Assembly: GCA_003164275.1 (NCBI GenBank)
Contig: PLSY01000337.1
Span: 7,113-20,589 of the forward strand
DNA: 13,477 bases
Direction of reading: 5' to 3'
Origin: Acidimicrobiaceae bacterium
GTDB lineage: Bacteria; Actinomycetota; Acidimicrobiia; Acidimicrobiales; RAAP-2
Below the pieces are notes generated by a model, which made no database searches, had not been told where the DNA came from, and was given only the letters and a program-made list of their open reading frames with translations. Every line of letters begins with the position of its first letter. Positions within the stretch are counted from its first letter, which is position 1. This document shows, in pieces, positions 1 through 8,201 of the stretch. Both the position numbers and the translations under genes were made by a program.

Positions 1-369
1 TGGCCCTACGCCTGGCAGCTGCGCATCGCCATCGGCCACCCTTTCGGCGAGGACATGCGCCTCGGGAGGCCTCCGGCCATCGAGACCGGGGCCAGCGTTG
101 ATTGGTGGACCGTCGAGGAGCGTGCTCCCCAGACCCTCGTCCTCAGCACCAAGACCTGGTTCTGCGGTGAGGCTTGGCTCGGGTTCCGTGTCTCTGAGAC
201 CGATCCCGTGCGCATCGAACAGGTCGGATCCCTTCGCACGCGGGGTCTGGTCGGCATGGCCTACTGGTGGCTCCTTTGGCCCATCCACCAGGTGGCCTTC
301 CGGGCCATGGTCCACCACCGCACGGTGAGGGCCCAGCGGATGGCCCGGCGCACCTCGCGCCACCGATAA
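1..369 (+). CDS. DUF2867-type protein, C-terminal part (5' end outside window)
   Basis: Open from the first base of the window to TAA at 367-369, so only the last 122 residues are visible. The segment carries the pattern of the DUF2867 domain, which often forms the C-terminal half of NAD(P)-binding SDR-like epimerase/NmrA proteins in actinobacteria: a DWWTVEE strand, a run of beta strands with WLGFRV, a QVGSLRTRGLVG segment, and a closing aromatic amphipathic helix (YWWLLWPIHQVAFRAM) followed by a basic tail. The fold is probably a START/SRPBCC-like lipophilic-ligand cavity, and the terminal helix suggests membrane or lipid contact; both are inferences. Whether an SDR domain precedes it cannot be seen. 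An internal ATG at 55 is in frame, but homology-like sequence (WPYAWQLRIAIGHPFG) continues upstream of it, so 55 is not the start. No catalytic residue can be assigned. Confidence 0.7.
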   Translation, partial: WPYAWQLRIAIGHPFGEDMRLGRPPAIETGASVDWWTVEERAPQTLVLSTKTWFCGEAWLGFRVSETDPVRIEQVGSLRTRGLVGMAYWWLLWPIHQVAFRAMVHHRTVRAQRMARRTSRHR

Positions 370-475
370 GGAGTGCACCCACCAGTGTGAGACAATGGGT
401 GAGGCTGCACCGCCGGGAATCTCGGCTTCGACAGCGGGTCCCATCCCCGCAGCGACCAGCCCACCCCACCTCCTC
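370..475. other. Intergenic region upstream of the ABC-F gene
   Basis: These 106 nt separate the DUF2867 gene from the chosen ATG of the ABC-F gene. The reading frame of the ABC-F gene stays open across most of it and has an ATG at 395, but the resulting N-terminal residues are Pro/Ala-rich and unlike the start of the family. I see no TANNNT -10 box, no terminator hairpin and no Shine-Dalgarno sequence at a useful distance from 476. An AAGGAG at 368-373 is about 21 nt from the 395 ATG, too far to serve it. Confidence 0.4.
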
Positions 476-2074
476 ATGATCGTCGGCTCCTCCCTCACCA
501 TCGAAATCGGCGACCGAACGCTGCTTCGCGACGCCTCGTTTGTCGTCGGCGCCGGCGAGAAGGTCGGACTGGTCGGGCGCAACGGCACGGGCAAGTCGAC
601 CTTCATCTCCGTGGTCATCAACGAGCCTGGCCGCAACGTTCGGTCGACCGGTAACGCCCGAATCCGCGGCACGTACAGCTACCTCCCCCAGGTTCCCGAG
701 CCCCACGGATTGGGCCTGGAACCCAACGGGTTCTCCCACGTGCTCTCGGGCCGCGGCTTGGACGTCCTGGACGACGCCCTCAACAAGGCTAGGGACCAGA
801 TGGCGAAGGACCCGACATCGGAGAACATCGAGCTCTTCTCCGACCTGGAGGAGCAGTTCCGGGAGAACGGCGGCTACGAGGCAGAGTCGACCATGGCCAG
901 GCTGGCCGACGGACTCGGCCTACGCCAGGAGTTGCTCTTGGAGGACATCGAGAGCCTCTCGGGCGGCCAGCGTCGCCGGGTGGACCTCATCCGGATCCTC
1001 TTCCAAGGTCCCGAGACCATGATCCTCGACGAGCCCACCAACCACCTCGACCTCCCGGCCAAGCGTTGGCTGATGGAGGAGCTGGAGAAGTTCCCCGGGG
1101 CCATCCTGGTCGTCTCCCACGACCTGAAGCTCCTCGACCGCTCGATCAACAAGGTCCTGCACCTGTCCGACGGGCACCTCATGGAGTTCAAGGGGACCTA
1201 CTCGTCCTACACGGTGCAGCTCGAGGCCGACCAGAGCCAACGCGAGCGATCGGCCCTGTTGGAGGACCGCGAGATCAAGCGCCTCTCGACTCTGGCCGAC
1301 TCCATGCGCGGTAGCACCAACCGTCGAGCCCGGATCGCCAAGTCTCTCGACAAGCGGGTCGAGCGCCTCGAGTCGAACACCACCGAGGTCTTCAAGCGCG
1401 AGAAGAAGTCGACGTTCAAGCTCCCCACCCCCCAACGGTCGGGTGACGTCCCCCTCCGAGCCACCGACGTAGCCGTCCGCTACGGGGCTTCGACCGTCCT
1501 CAACGAGGTGAACTTCCACTGTCGACGGGGGGATCGGGTCGTGATCATCGGCCGCAACGGTGCGGGAAAATCGAGCCTCCTGCGATGCCTGGCCGGAGTC
1601 CAGACACCAACCATGGGCGAGGTGGAGACAGGCATCAACGTGTCGGTCGGCTATTTCGCCCAGGAGCACGAGCAGGTGAACCTGGACGTGACCGTGCTGC
1701 AGAACATTGACGACACCATCCTCACGCAGGAGACCGAGCGCAGGGCACTGCTTGGCTCATTCGGCCTGGCCGGCAAGGCGGCCTACCAGATGCCGAAGAC
1801 CCTGTCCGGAGGTGAGCGGGCCAAACTGGGCCTGGCCATGCTGGCGGCCGGCCGGGCCAACCTCCTCTTGTTGGACGAACCCACCAACAACTTGGACCCT
1901 TCCTCCATCGAGGCGGTCGGGACCATGCTCAGCCAGTGGCCGGGCACCATTGTCGTGGTCAGCCACGACCGGGCCTTCGTCGAGGCCCTCGAGCCCACCC
2001 ACTGCCTCAAGCTGCCCGACGAGGTCTTCACCCACTGGGACGAGGACTATCTCGACCAAGTGGAGATGAAGTAG
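476..2074 (+). CDS. ABC-F family ATPase (Rv1473-like), two ABC domains, no membrane segment
   Basis: A 532-residue soluble protein with two complete ABC cassettes in tandem and no transmembrane helix, the ABC-F layout. Domain 1: Walker A GRNGTGKST (residues 34-42, K40), signature LSGGQ (161-165), Walker B MILDEPTNHLD (182-192, catalytic E186), H-loop H215. A charged helical linker of about 100 residues follows (roughly 230-330). Domain 2: Walker A GRNGAGKSS (K365), signature LSGGERAKL (from 443), Walker B LLLLDEPTNNLD (D467, E468), H-loop H497. ABC-F proteins bind the ribosomal E site and regulate translation or protect against antibiotics; the subfamily here resembles M. tuberculosis Rv1473 from memory, and which role applies cannot be read off. 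I chose ATG 476 because the family normally begins a few residues before the first beta strand; an in-frame ATG at 395 would add 27 low-complexity residues. Both cassettes look catalytically intact. Confidence 0.93.
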   Translation: MIVGSSLTIEIGDRTLLRDASFVVGAGEKVGLVGRNGTGKSTFISVVINEPGRNVRSTGNARIRGTYSYLPQVPEPHGLGLEPNGFSHVLSGRGLDVLDDALNKARDQMAKDPTSENIELFSDLEEQFRENGGYEAESTMARLADGLGLRQELLLEDIESLSGGQRRRVDLIRILFQGPETMILDEPTNHLDLPAKRWLMEELEKFPGAILVVSHDLKLLDRSINKVLHLSDGHLMEFKGTYSSYTVQLEADQSQRERSALLEDREIKRLSTLADSMRGSTNRRARIAKSLDKRVERLESNTTEVFKREKKSTFKLPTPQRSGDVPLRATDVAVRYGASTVLNEVNFHCRRGDRVVIIGRNGAGKSSLLRCLAGVQTPTMGEVETGINVSVGYFAQEHEQVNLDVTVLQNIDDTILTQETERRALLGSFGLAGKAAYQMPKTLSGGERAKLGLAMLAAGRANLLLLDEPTNNLDPSSIEAVGTMLSQWPGTIVVVSHDRAFVEALEPTHCLKLPDEVFTHWDEDYLDQVEMK

Positions 2075-2079
2075 AAAGA
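2075..2079. other. Convergent gene junction, 5-nt gap
   Basis: The ABC-F stop TAG (2072-2074) and the SPFH-gene stop TGA (read on the minus strand at 2082-2080) are separated by five bases. There is no space for a stem-loop and T-tract between them, so any terminator must lie inside the opposing coding sequence. Confidence 0.85.
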
Positions 2080-3084
2080 TCAGCGAGTCGGCTGCGGGCT
2101 CTTCCCGTTGCCGTTGGCGGCAGCATCGCTGGTCCCGGCGTCCTTCATGGCGTCGACCAGCACTTGGGCCGCACCCACCAGTCCGGCCGCCTCGTAGGGC
2201 ACGACGATCTTCGAGTTCGGTGAGCTGGCCAGGGCCTGGAGGGCACGCAGTTGCATGACCGCCAAGGTGTTGGCCTTGATGACCGACTCGTCGATGGCGT
2301 TGAGGGCCATGGCCTCCCCCTCGCCACGGAGTTGCGCTGCCCGTTTCTCGCCGTCGGCCCGCAACTCGAGTGTCTGCTTTTGGCCCTCGGCAGCCAAGAT
2401 GTTGGCTGCCTTTTGACCCTCGGCCTCGAGTATGGCGGCCTGCTTGCGGCCCTGGGCACTGTTGATGGCCGACTGCTGATCTCCCTCGGACTTCAAGATG
2501 GCCGCCCGCTTGTGCTGCTCGGCCTCCTTCTGCTCGGACATGGCCTGGAGCACGTTGGCTGGAGGGGTGATGTCCAGGATCTCGATCCGGTTGAGTCGGA
2601 CTCCCCACTTGAGCGTGGCCTCAGCCATGTGGTCCTGCATCTTGGAGTTGATCGTCTCACGCTCGGACAGGGACTGGTCCAGGGTCAGCTCGCCGAAGAC
2701 GGCCCGAAGCGCGGTGCGGGCCATCTGGTCGATGGCCAGTCCGAAGTCGTTCACCTCGAACAGCGCCAGCTTCACGTCGGTCACCTGGCAGAAGATGGTG
2801 GCACTGACCCACAGCGACACATTGTCCTGGGTGATGACGGCCTGTTGGTCACCGGTCCGGGGGAACTCGCGGATGTCGACTTTGTCCATGCGATCGGCCA
2901 GCGGCATCAACAGATGGAGGCCGGGCTGCAGGATGGTCTTGAACTCACCGAAGCGCTTCACCACGCCTACACAGCCCTGCTGGACGACCTTCAGGCAGGA
3001 CTTCAAAATGGCCACCACGATCACGACAACGACCACGGCCGCCACCGCCGCTCCGATGACTGCACCTCCGGCACCGATGATCAT
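2080..3084 (-). CDS. SPFH/Band 7 (stomatin-like) membrane protein
   Basis: A 334-residue stomatin/QmcA-type protein. Residues 5-27 are one strongly hydrophobic Val/Ala segment that anchors the N-terminus. The Band 7/SPFH domain follows (about 33-180), with PGLHLLMPLADRMDKVDIREF, the QAVITQDNV strand pair, and LDQSLSERETIN before the helical part. A long coiled coil from about 182 to 265 contains seven consecutive 11-residue repeats (189-265). A last conserved block, SPNSKIVVPYEAAGLVGA, precedes a polar tail. Such proteins oligomerise into ring-like scaffolds in membrane microdomains and often pair with NfeD, whose gene lies directly upstream on the same strand. The start at 3084 is set by AGGAGGTG (3091-3098) with a 6-nt spacer; the frame is open further upstream to 3354, but that stretch is Arg/Ser/Pro-rich non-homologous sequence overlapping the nfeD gene. 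A 356-codon open frame on the opposite strand is a shadow. Confidence 0.93.
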   Translation of the reverse strand: MIIGAGGAVIGAAVAAVVVVVIVVAILKSCLKVVQQGCVGVVKRFGEFKTILQPGLHLLMPLADRMDKVDIREFPRTGDQQAVITQDNVSLWVSATIFCQVTDVKLALFEVNDFGLAIDQMARTALRAVFGELTLDQSLSERETINSKMQDHMAEATLKWGVRLNRIEILDITPPANVLQAMSEQKEAEQHKRAAILKSEGDQQSAINSAQGRKQAAILEAEGQKAANILAAEGQKQTLELRADGEKRAAQLRGEGEAMALNAIDESVIKANTLAVMQLRALQALASSPNSKIVVPYEAAGLVGAAQVLVDAMKDAGTSDAAANGNGKSPQPTR

Positions 3085-3090
3085 ATTGAC

Positions 3091-3098
3091 CACCTCCT
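3091..3098 (-). promoter_or_regulatory. Shine-Dalgarno of the SPFH gene
   Basis: AGGAGGTG on the minus strand, an almost complete match to the anti-Shine-Dalgarno, then GTCAAT (6 nt) and ATG at 3084. It decides the start against the longer open frame and suggests efficient, independent initiation on the second gene of the operon. Confidence 0.85.
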
Positions 3099-3157
3099 CA
3101 CGTCCACTGTAGGCACTTCGGCCCCCGAATGCCGCTCGGCCGGGGATCGTGGCGCGG

Positions 3158-3364
3158 CTACTCGGCCGGATAGACCACCAACAGGCCACGCTCGACGTCG
3201 GCGACCACCACCGTCGTGCCCGTGGCGATCGAGGTGCCGGGGAACATCGAGACGGCGTACCACTCCTCGCCGCGGGCGAACACGGACCCGGGCTGGTGGC
3301 TGTCCGAGACTGTCTTCGTGACCACCGCCGTCTCGCCGACCATGCCCAAGACACCGTTCAACAT
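3158..3364 (-). CDS. Small stand-alone NfeD-type OB-fold protein
   Basis: A 68-residue protein matching the C-terminal OB-fold domain of NfeD: a GMVGETAVV opening strand, then the PGSVFARGEEWYAVS hairpin (the family's P-G-x-V-x-x-x-G-E-x-W-x-A pattern), then GTTVVVADVERGLLVV, the usual closing strands. It has no signal peptide, membrane segment or serine-protease (ClpP-like) domain, so it is the minimal version of a family commonly 140-450 residues long. NfeD partners stomatin/flotillin proteins, and the next gene on this strand, after 73 nt, encodes one; the two are almost certainly cotranscribed and probably interact. ATG 3364 is preceded by GGAG (3371-3374) with a 6-nt spacer; an alternative ATG at 3343 has no Shine-Dalgarno and would remove the first seven residues. 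The family call rests on pattern recognition in a short sequence. Confidence 0.78.
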   Translation of the reverse strand: MLNGVLGMVGETAVVTKTVSDSHQPGSVFARGEEWYAVSMFPGTSIATGTTVVVADVERGLLVVYPAE

Positions 3365-3412
3365 TGCCGACTCCGACCGATCACTCGTTCCGCATCCTGG
3401 TCACCCAGAAGC

Positions 3413-3418
3413 ACTATA
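3413..3418 (-). promoter_or_regulatory. Probable -10 box of the nfeD-SPFH operon
   Basis: TATAGT on the minus strand, close to the TANNNT/TATAAT -10 consensus, about 49 nt upstream of the nfeD ATG. Transcription would start near 3406 and give a leader of roughly 40 nt, consistent with the GGAG at 3371-3374. No clear TTGACA-like -35 is visible at the expected distance, so the call is tentative. Confidence 0.4.
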
Positions 3419-3459
3419 CGGCGTCCTCTCCGGAGCCCGTCCTCCTCGGGCTCGCGGGC

Positions 3460-3465
3460 TACCCT
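3460..3465 (+). promoter_or_regulatory. Putative leaderless promoter -10 box (TACCCT) of the F420-type oxidoreductase gene
   Basis: TACCCT fits the actinobacterial TANNNT -10 pattern and is followed by exactly 7 nt (CGGTGGC) and then ATG 3473. That spacing puts the transcription start at or within a base or two of the start codon, so the mRNA would be leaderless. No Shine-Dalgarno is present near the ATG, which fits. Confidence 0.5.
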
Positions 3466-3472
3466 CGGTGGC

Positions 3473-3865
3473 ATGCTCGAAGGCGAGAAGTACATGCTGT
3501 TCACCACCTTCAAACGGGATTCCACCCCGGTGGCATCCCCGGTCTGGCTGGCCGCCCTCGACGGGGACGCGGTCGGCTTTTGGACGAGCTCGGGCTCGGG
3601 CAAGGCCAAGCGCCTGGCCCACACCGCTCGGGTGACCGTGCAGGCCTGCGACGCCCGGGGCAGGACCAAGGCCGGGAGCGCACCGATCGAGGCCACGGCC
3701 CGCGTGGTGGAGGGGACCGAACTCGAGGTCATCCGGGCCAAGGTGAAGGACAAGTACGGCTTCGTCACTCATGTCACCAAGCTCCTCGGCACCATCGGCG
3801 GACTGCTCAAGGGCAAGAGGATCCCCTACGGCGACCGGGGAGTGGTGGTCACCCCGGCAACGTGA
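3473..3865 (+). CDS. PPOX-fold, probably F420-dependent oxidoreductase (Rv2061-like)
   Basis: A 130-residue protein of the pyridoxamine-5'-phosphate-oxidase-like split-barrel superfamily. The N-terminal strand pair MLFTTFKRDSTPVASPVWLA, the following GFWTSSGSGKAKRLAHTARV segment and the VTVQACDARG strand match the short actinobacterial group annotated as PPOX-class F420-dependent oxidoreductases (Rv2061 type), about 125-145 residues long. These enzymes bind deazaflavin F420 or FMN at a homodimer interface and reduce unsaturated or quinone-like substrates; the cofactor and substrate here are inferred from family only. The family normally starts just before the LFTTFKRDG strand, which selects ATG 3473, although the frame is open back to 3149. 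The gene is divergent from nfeD with 108 nt between starts, and the SCO6745-family gene follows after 68 nt on the same strand. Confidence 0.83.
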   Translation: MLEGEKYMLFTTFKRDSTPVASPVWLAALDGDAVGFWTSSGSGKAKRLAHTARVTVQACDARGRTKAGSAPIEATARVVEGTELEVIRAKVKDKYGFVTHVTKLLGTIGGLLKGKRIPYGDRGVVVTPAT

Positions 3866-3873
3866 GCCGGCTC
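3864..3873. repeat. 10-bp perfect palindrome overlapping the stop codon
   Basis: GAGCCGGCTC begins on the last two bases of the oxidoreductase stop codon TGA. It is too short, and has no T-tract after it, to be an intrinsic terminator. It could be chance in GC-rich DNA or a small binding site. Confidence 0.25.
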
Positions 3874-3922
3874 GGCAAGGCAAGCCAGCTCACTCGGCCG
3901 GGATCGACCTGACCCCAGGGGT

Positions 3923-3928
3923 TACCGT
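3923..3928 (+). promoter_or_regulatory. Putative leaderless promoter -10 box (TACCGT) of the SCO6745-family gene
   Basis: TACCGT fits TANNNT and lies 5 nt (GAGCC) before ATG 3934. No Shine-Dalgarno is visible before this ATG. The spacer is 2 nt shorter than in the three other examples in this window, so support is weaker. Confidence 0.38.
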
Positions 3929-3933
3929 GAGCC

Positions 3934-4815
3934 ATGACCTCGATTCCGCCAGCCCAGACAGGCATCGCTCCCCTCACCGCCCGTAAGACGTGGCGGACGG
4001 TCGAGCCCATGCACGGGATGATCTACTTCGCCCCCGAGGCCGCCGCCTCCTACGCCCGGCTCGGGCTGCGGGCCGAGTCCGGCTACTTCGCCTCCCGCTC
4101 GGCCCCGATGGGGGCGGTGGTGGCGACCACCGTTGTCGCCACCTTCTTCAACTTCCACCGCGACCTCGTCACCCGGGCCATGGACGGCCTGTGGAAGGCG
4201 GTCACCCCCGAGGCGGTGCTGGCCGCCCGCCTGGAGGCGGCCGACGAGTCCCTGCGCCGGATGCTCGGCGAGGCCGTCGACAGCCCTGAGATGGCCAGGG
4301 CCGCCGGGCTCGCCCGGCAAGCGGCGTTGCGGGCCACAGAGCAGTGCGCCGGGCGCCCTCTGTTCGCCGGTCACGCCGAGTTGGCCTGGCCCGATGCCCC
4401 CCATGCCGTGTTGTGGCACGCCCAGACCCTGCTGAGGGAGTTCCGGGGGGACGGCCACATCGCCGCCCTGGTCGTCCACGATCTCGACCCGATCGAGGCC
4501 CTCGTCATGCACATCGCCTCCGGTGACGTCTCGCCGTCCTTCCTGCGGACGACCAGGGGATGGAGCGATCCCGAGTGGGCAGAGGGGGCTGCCCGCCTGG
4601 CCGACCGGGGTTGGCTCGAACCGCTGAGGGGGGACACCGAGGCATTCACTTTCAGCGAGGAAGGCTCCCTGGTCCACCAGGCGATCGAGGACATGACCGA
4701 TCAGATGGCCACCCTCCCCTACGAGGCGATCGGCGAGGAGGGCTGTGCCGAGCTGCGGACCCTCGTGCGGCCATTCAGCTTCACCGTGGTCGAGGCCGCC
4801 GGATTCGGCGTCTGA
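3934..4815 (+). CDS. SCO6745-family protein, function unknown
   Basis: A 293-residue, mostly alpha-helical soluble protein. The N-terminal ARKTWRTVEPMHGMIYFAPEA, then GYFASRSAPMGAV and VVATFFNFHRDLV, are the hallmark blocks of the actinobacterial SCO6745 family. The second half (about 205-290) looks like a MarR-style winged helix: TTRGWSDPEWAEGAARLADRGWLEPL resembles a recognition-helix region and is followed by a beta-hairpin-like FTFSEEG and a helix ending in LRPFS. The conserved Trp/His/Tyr-rich N-terminal helices suggest a ligand pocket and the C-terminal part a DNA- or protein-binding module, but the family has no established function that I know of. ATG 3934 is the natural start, a few residues before the conserved ARKTWR block. 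Its stop codon directly abuts the stop of the convergent bioD gene. Confidence 0.8.
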   Translation: MTSIPPAQTGIAPLTARKTWRTVEPMHGMIYFAPEAAASYARLGLRAESGYFASRSAPMGAVVATTVVATFFNFHRDLVTRAMDGLWKAVTPEAVLAARLEAADESLRRMLGEAVDSPEMARAAGLARQAALRATEQCAGRPLFAGHAELAWPDAPHAVLWHAQTLLREFRGDGHIAALVVHDLDPIEALVMHIASGDVSPSFLRTTRGWSDPEWAEGAARLADRGWLEPLRGDTEAFTFSEEGSLVHQAIEDMTDQMATLPYEAIGEEGCAELRTLVRPFSFTVVEAAGFGV

Positions 4816-4818
4816 TCA
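4813..4818. other. Two convergent stop codons fused in one TGATCA palindrome
   Basis: TGA (4813-4815, plus strand) ends the SCO6745-family gene, and the next three bases TCA are the minus-strand TGA that ends bioD. The two genes abut with zero intergenic bases, and the joint site is the palindrome TGATCA. No terminator can sit between them. Confidence 0.9.
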
Positions 4819-5482
4819 GGCTCGGATCACCAGGTCGGCCAGGACCGACTCCTCCCCGGGCAGCGTGATGACCCGGTAGTCGCACCGCTCGGCCAGCCAG
4901 TCCCGGTTCCGTCGATGGATCTCGTGGTTGCCGGCGAACCGGTCGAGGACGACGACGGTCCGGACTCCGGGGCGCTCGACGGTCGCCAGGGCATCCATCG
5001 ACAGTCGGACGCTGTTGATGGTGCCGAGTCCGGCATCGGCTACCAACACCACGACCTCGGGAAGGATGGCCGCCACCAGATCGGTGGTGTCGCCGTCGGC
5101 GGCCTGGGGCGAGCGGACGCCACCGGCCATCTCCACGACCCCGACGTCGACCGGCTGGCCCGGCCACGCCATCTCATCGGCCAGGTCGGCAATGGTGAAA
5201 GGAGCGAGACCCAAGGCCTCGGCGGCCATCGGCGGGGCCATGGCCCGGTGGTAGGTGCGCGACGCGTGGCAGACGGCCTCGGGGTTCTCCCCCGAGGCCT
5301 CCCCCAGGCGCTCGGCATCGGTCGGTCCACCGATTGGCGCCCCCTCCGAGTCGACGTCGAAGGATTGAGCCAGCTTGCGGGCCGACACCGAGCAGCCCCG
5401 CCCCCGAAGCTCGGACAGCAGTCGGGACGACACCCAGGTCTTGCCGACCTCGGTCGCCGTGCCGCAGACCAGCACCACCGTC

Positions 5483-5493
<11 letters not shown>
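4816..5493 (-). CDS. bioD: Dethiobiotin synthetase BioD (divergent actinobacterial type)
   Basis: BioD closes the ureido ring of dethiobiotin from 7,8-diaminopelargonate, CO2 and ATP in the cytoplasm. The 225-residue product has the BioD P-loop GTATEVGKT (residues 11-19; K18, T19), a K40-L-A-Q-S44 segment equivalent to the catalytic Lys/Ser of KPVASG, D59 in PTDAERLG, and E121 in EMAGG (canonical EGAGG). Several motifs differ from the E. coli enzyme: Ala replaces Asp in GTDT, and EMAGGVRSPQ replaces EGAGGLLVP. Length is normal (about 220-230). ATG 5493 is taken as start because the first beta strand begins five residues later; an in-frame GTG at 5502 would add three residues. The start lies 11 nt inside the end of bioF, indicating translational coupling, and bioD is last in the bioA-bioF-bioD operon. 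Confidence 0.9.
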
Positions 5494-6765
<1,272 letters not shown>

Positions 6766-6769
<4 letters not shown>

Positions 6770-8097
6770 CGATGGTCCTCGTGCCACACCGACTCGATCG
6801 ACGCGGCCAGGACGTCCACCAGTCGGTCGATCTCGTCGATGGTGGTGGTGAGGGGAGGCATGACGACGACCACGTCCCCGAGCGGGCGCAACAGCACGCC
6901 TCTGGCCACCGAGGCCGCGCACACCCGGCGACCCCATCGGGTAGCACCTGCAGGCGGGGCAAGGGCCACGCCCACCATCAGCCCGAACTGGCGCACCTCC
7001 GCCACGCCGCCAAGGCCAGCCACCGAGTCGGCCAGCCGCACCCCCAGCCGGGCTGCCACCTCGACCACGTTGGCGAGGACGTTCCACTCCTCGATGAGTT
7101 GGAGGTGGCGCAGGGCAACAGCGCAGGCCAGGGCGTTCCCGCCGAAGGAGTGGCCATGGTAGAAGGTCGACTCGCTCAGGTCCTCACCGTCGAACGCCTC
7201 GAACACCTCGCCCGAAGCCACCGCCACCGACATGGGGAGGTATCCACCGGTGATGCCTTTCCCCAGGCAGAGGATGTCGGGGTGGAAGTCGGCGCCCGCC
7301 CACTCCGAGGCGAACAGCTTGCCCGTACGACCGAATCCGGTGGCCACCTCGTCGCAGATCAGCAACACCCCACGCGATCGGGCCGCCCGACCGACCAGGG
7401 CAAGGTCGTCGGGATCGGCGACCAGCATGCCTGACGCCCCTTGGACGAGGGGCTCGAGGACCACTGCAGCGAGGGTGTCGGCATGGGCCTCGATGGCCCC
7501 GACCATCTTCGTGGCCCAGTCGGAAGCGGCGTAGCCCGGCGTGCGGACAACCGGGAATTGCAGGGGCTCGAAGATAGTGGTCCCGAAGCCTCCGTCCCCG
7601 AGAGACAGGGCGCCCACGGTGTCACCATGATAGGCGTCACCGAGGGCCAGGAACTGGGTGTGACCCTCCTCTCCCCGGTTGATCCAGTACTGATAGGCCA
7701 CCTTCAGGGCCTGCTCGACGGCGACGGCCCCGTCGGAGCCGAAGAGGACGTGGCCGTCGATGACGGGAACGACGGAGGCGAGGGCCTCGGCGAACTCGAC
7801 CACCACCCGACTGCCGTTGCCGAGGAGGGTGGCGTGGGCCACACGGGCCAACTGGTCGACCACGGCTGCGTCCAGCTCAGGGATGTGGTGGCCGAGGGTG
7901 GTCACCCATAGTGAGGAGATGCCATCGAAGTAGCGCTTGCCATCGACGTCGATCAGCTCGCGACCCTCGGCCCGCTCGACAATGACCGGGGCATTGTCGG
8001 GAAAAGACGACATCTGGGTGAAGCCGTGCCAGACGACGGCTGCATCCCTCGTCACCCACGACTCGGAGGCGGACGTCGAAGGCGGCTCGGTGCTCAC
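6766..8097 (-). CDS. bioA: Adenosylmethionine-8-amino-7-oxononanoate aminotransferase BioA
   Basis: Class-III PLP aminotransferase that uses S-adenosylmethionine as amino donor to convert KAPA to 7,8-diaminopelargonate. The 443-residue protein shows VWHGFTQM near the N-terminus, DGISSLWVTTLGH, GSDGAVAVEQALKVAYQYW, the AYHGDTVGAL block (Tyr used in substrate selection in E. coli BioA), EPLVQGASGM, ICDEVATGFGRTG with the PLP-binding Asp, the Schiff-base lysine block LGKGITGGYLP, and FYHGHSFGGNALACA. Length is normal. GTG 8097 is the only start codon close before the conserved region, but it has no Shine-Dalgarno and no TANNNT box nearby, so the start is the least certain of the biotin genes. 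It is first in the bioA-bioF-bioD operon and divergent from the riboflavin synthase gene across 104 nt. Confidence 0.94.
6776..6780 (-). promoter_or_regulatory. Shine-Dalgarno for the TTG start of bioF, inside the bioA 3' end
   Basis: GAGGA on the minus strand, then CCATCG (6 nt) and TTG 6769. The TTG overlaps the bioA stop in the string TTGA. This site decides the bioF start, since conserved BioF sequence already lies upstream of the first ATG and GTG in frame. Confidence 0.65.
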
Positions 8098-8201
8098 CGG
8101 CCAGAGTCTTGTCGACAGTTCGGCCGGGGTCGAACCGGGGAACCTGCCAGGGAAATCCCGACCAGGTCAGCGAGGTATCGACGGCCATTAGGATTCCGTT
8201 C
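8098..8201. other. Divergent intergenic region between bioA and the riboflavin synthase gene
   Basis: These 104 nt must hold promoters for both directions. The plus-strand -10 box TAGGAT is visible (8189-8194). For bioA I find no TANNNT box at leaderless distance, no Shine-Dalgarno, and no inverted repeat resembling a BirA box or the TGAAC/GTTCA-type BioQ site. A minus-strand frame from an ATG near 8190 reads through in a frame different from bioA and looks like a shadow. Confidence 0.5.
8189..8194 (+). promoter_or_regulatory. Putative leaderless promoter -10 box (TAGGAT) of the riboflavin synthase gene
   Basis: TAGGAT fits TANNNT and is followed by exactly 7 nt (TCCGTTC) and ATG 8202. No Shine-Dalgarno precedes the ATG, and no FMN-riboswitch-like leader could fit if transcription begins at the start codon. 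No TTGACA-like -35 is apparent. Confidence 0.5.

Noticed and set aside
1757..2608. 283-codon minus-strand open frame crossing the ABC-F/SPFH junction
   Set aside because: It runs across the second ABC cassette and into the SPFH gene out of frame, with no domain of its own.
2251..3321. 356-codon open frame on the plus strand opposite the SPFH gene
   Set aside because: It is a mirror of the GC-rich SPFH coding sequence. The minus strand has full family homology and a strong Shine-Dalgarno; the plus-strand product has no recognisable domain.
3085..3354. N-terminal extension of the SPFH frame by 90 residues
   Set aside because: The extension overlaps nfeD in another frame, is Arg/Ser/Pro-rich, and is contradicted by AGGAGGTG placed 6 nt before ATG 3084.
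3866..3933. Terminator between the oxidoreductase and SCO6745-family genes
   Set aside because: Only a 10-bp palindrome is present, without a longer stem or T-tract.
8109..8201. 31-residue upstream extension of the riboflavin synthase frame
   Set aside because: Homology to archaeal enzymes begins at ATG 8202, and the probable -10 box lies inside the extension.
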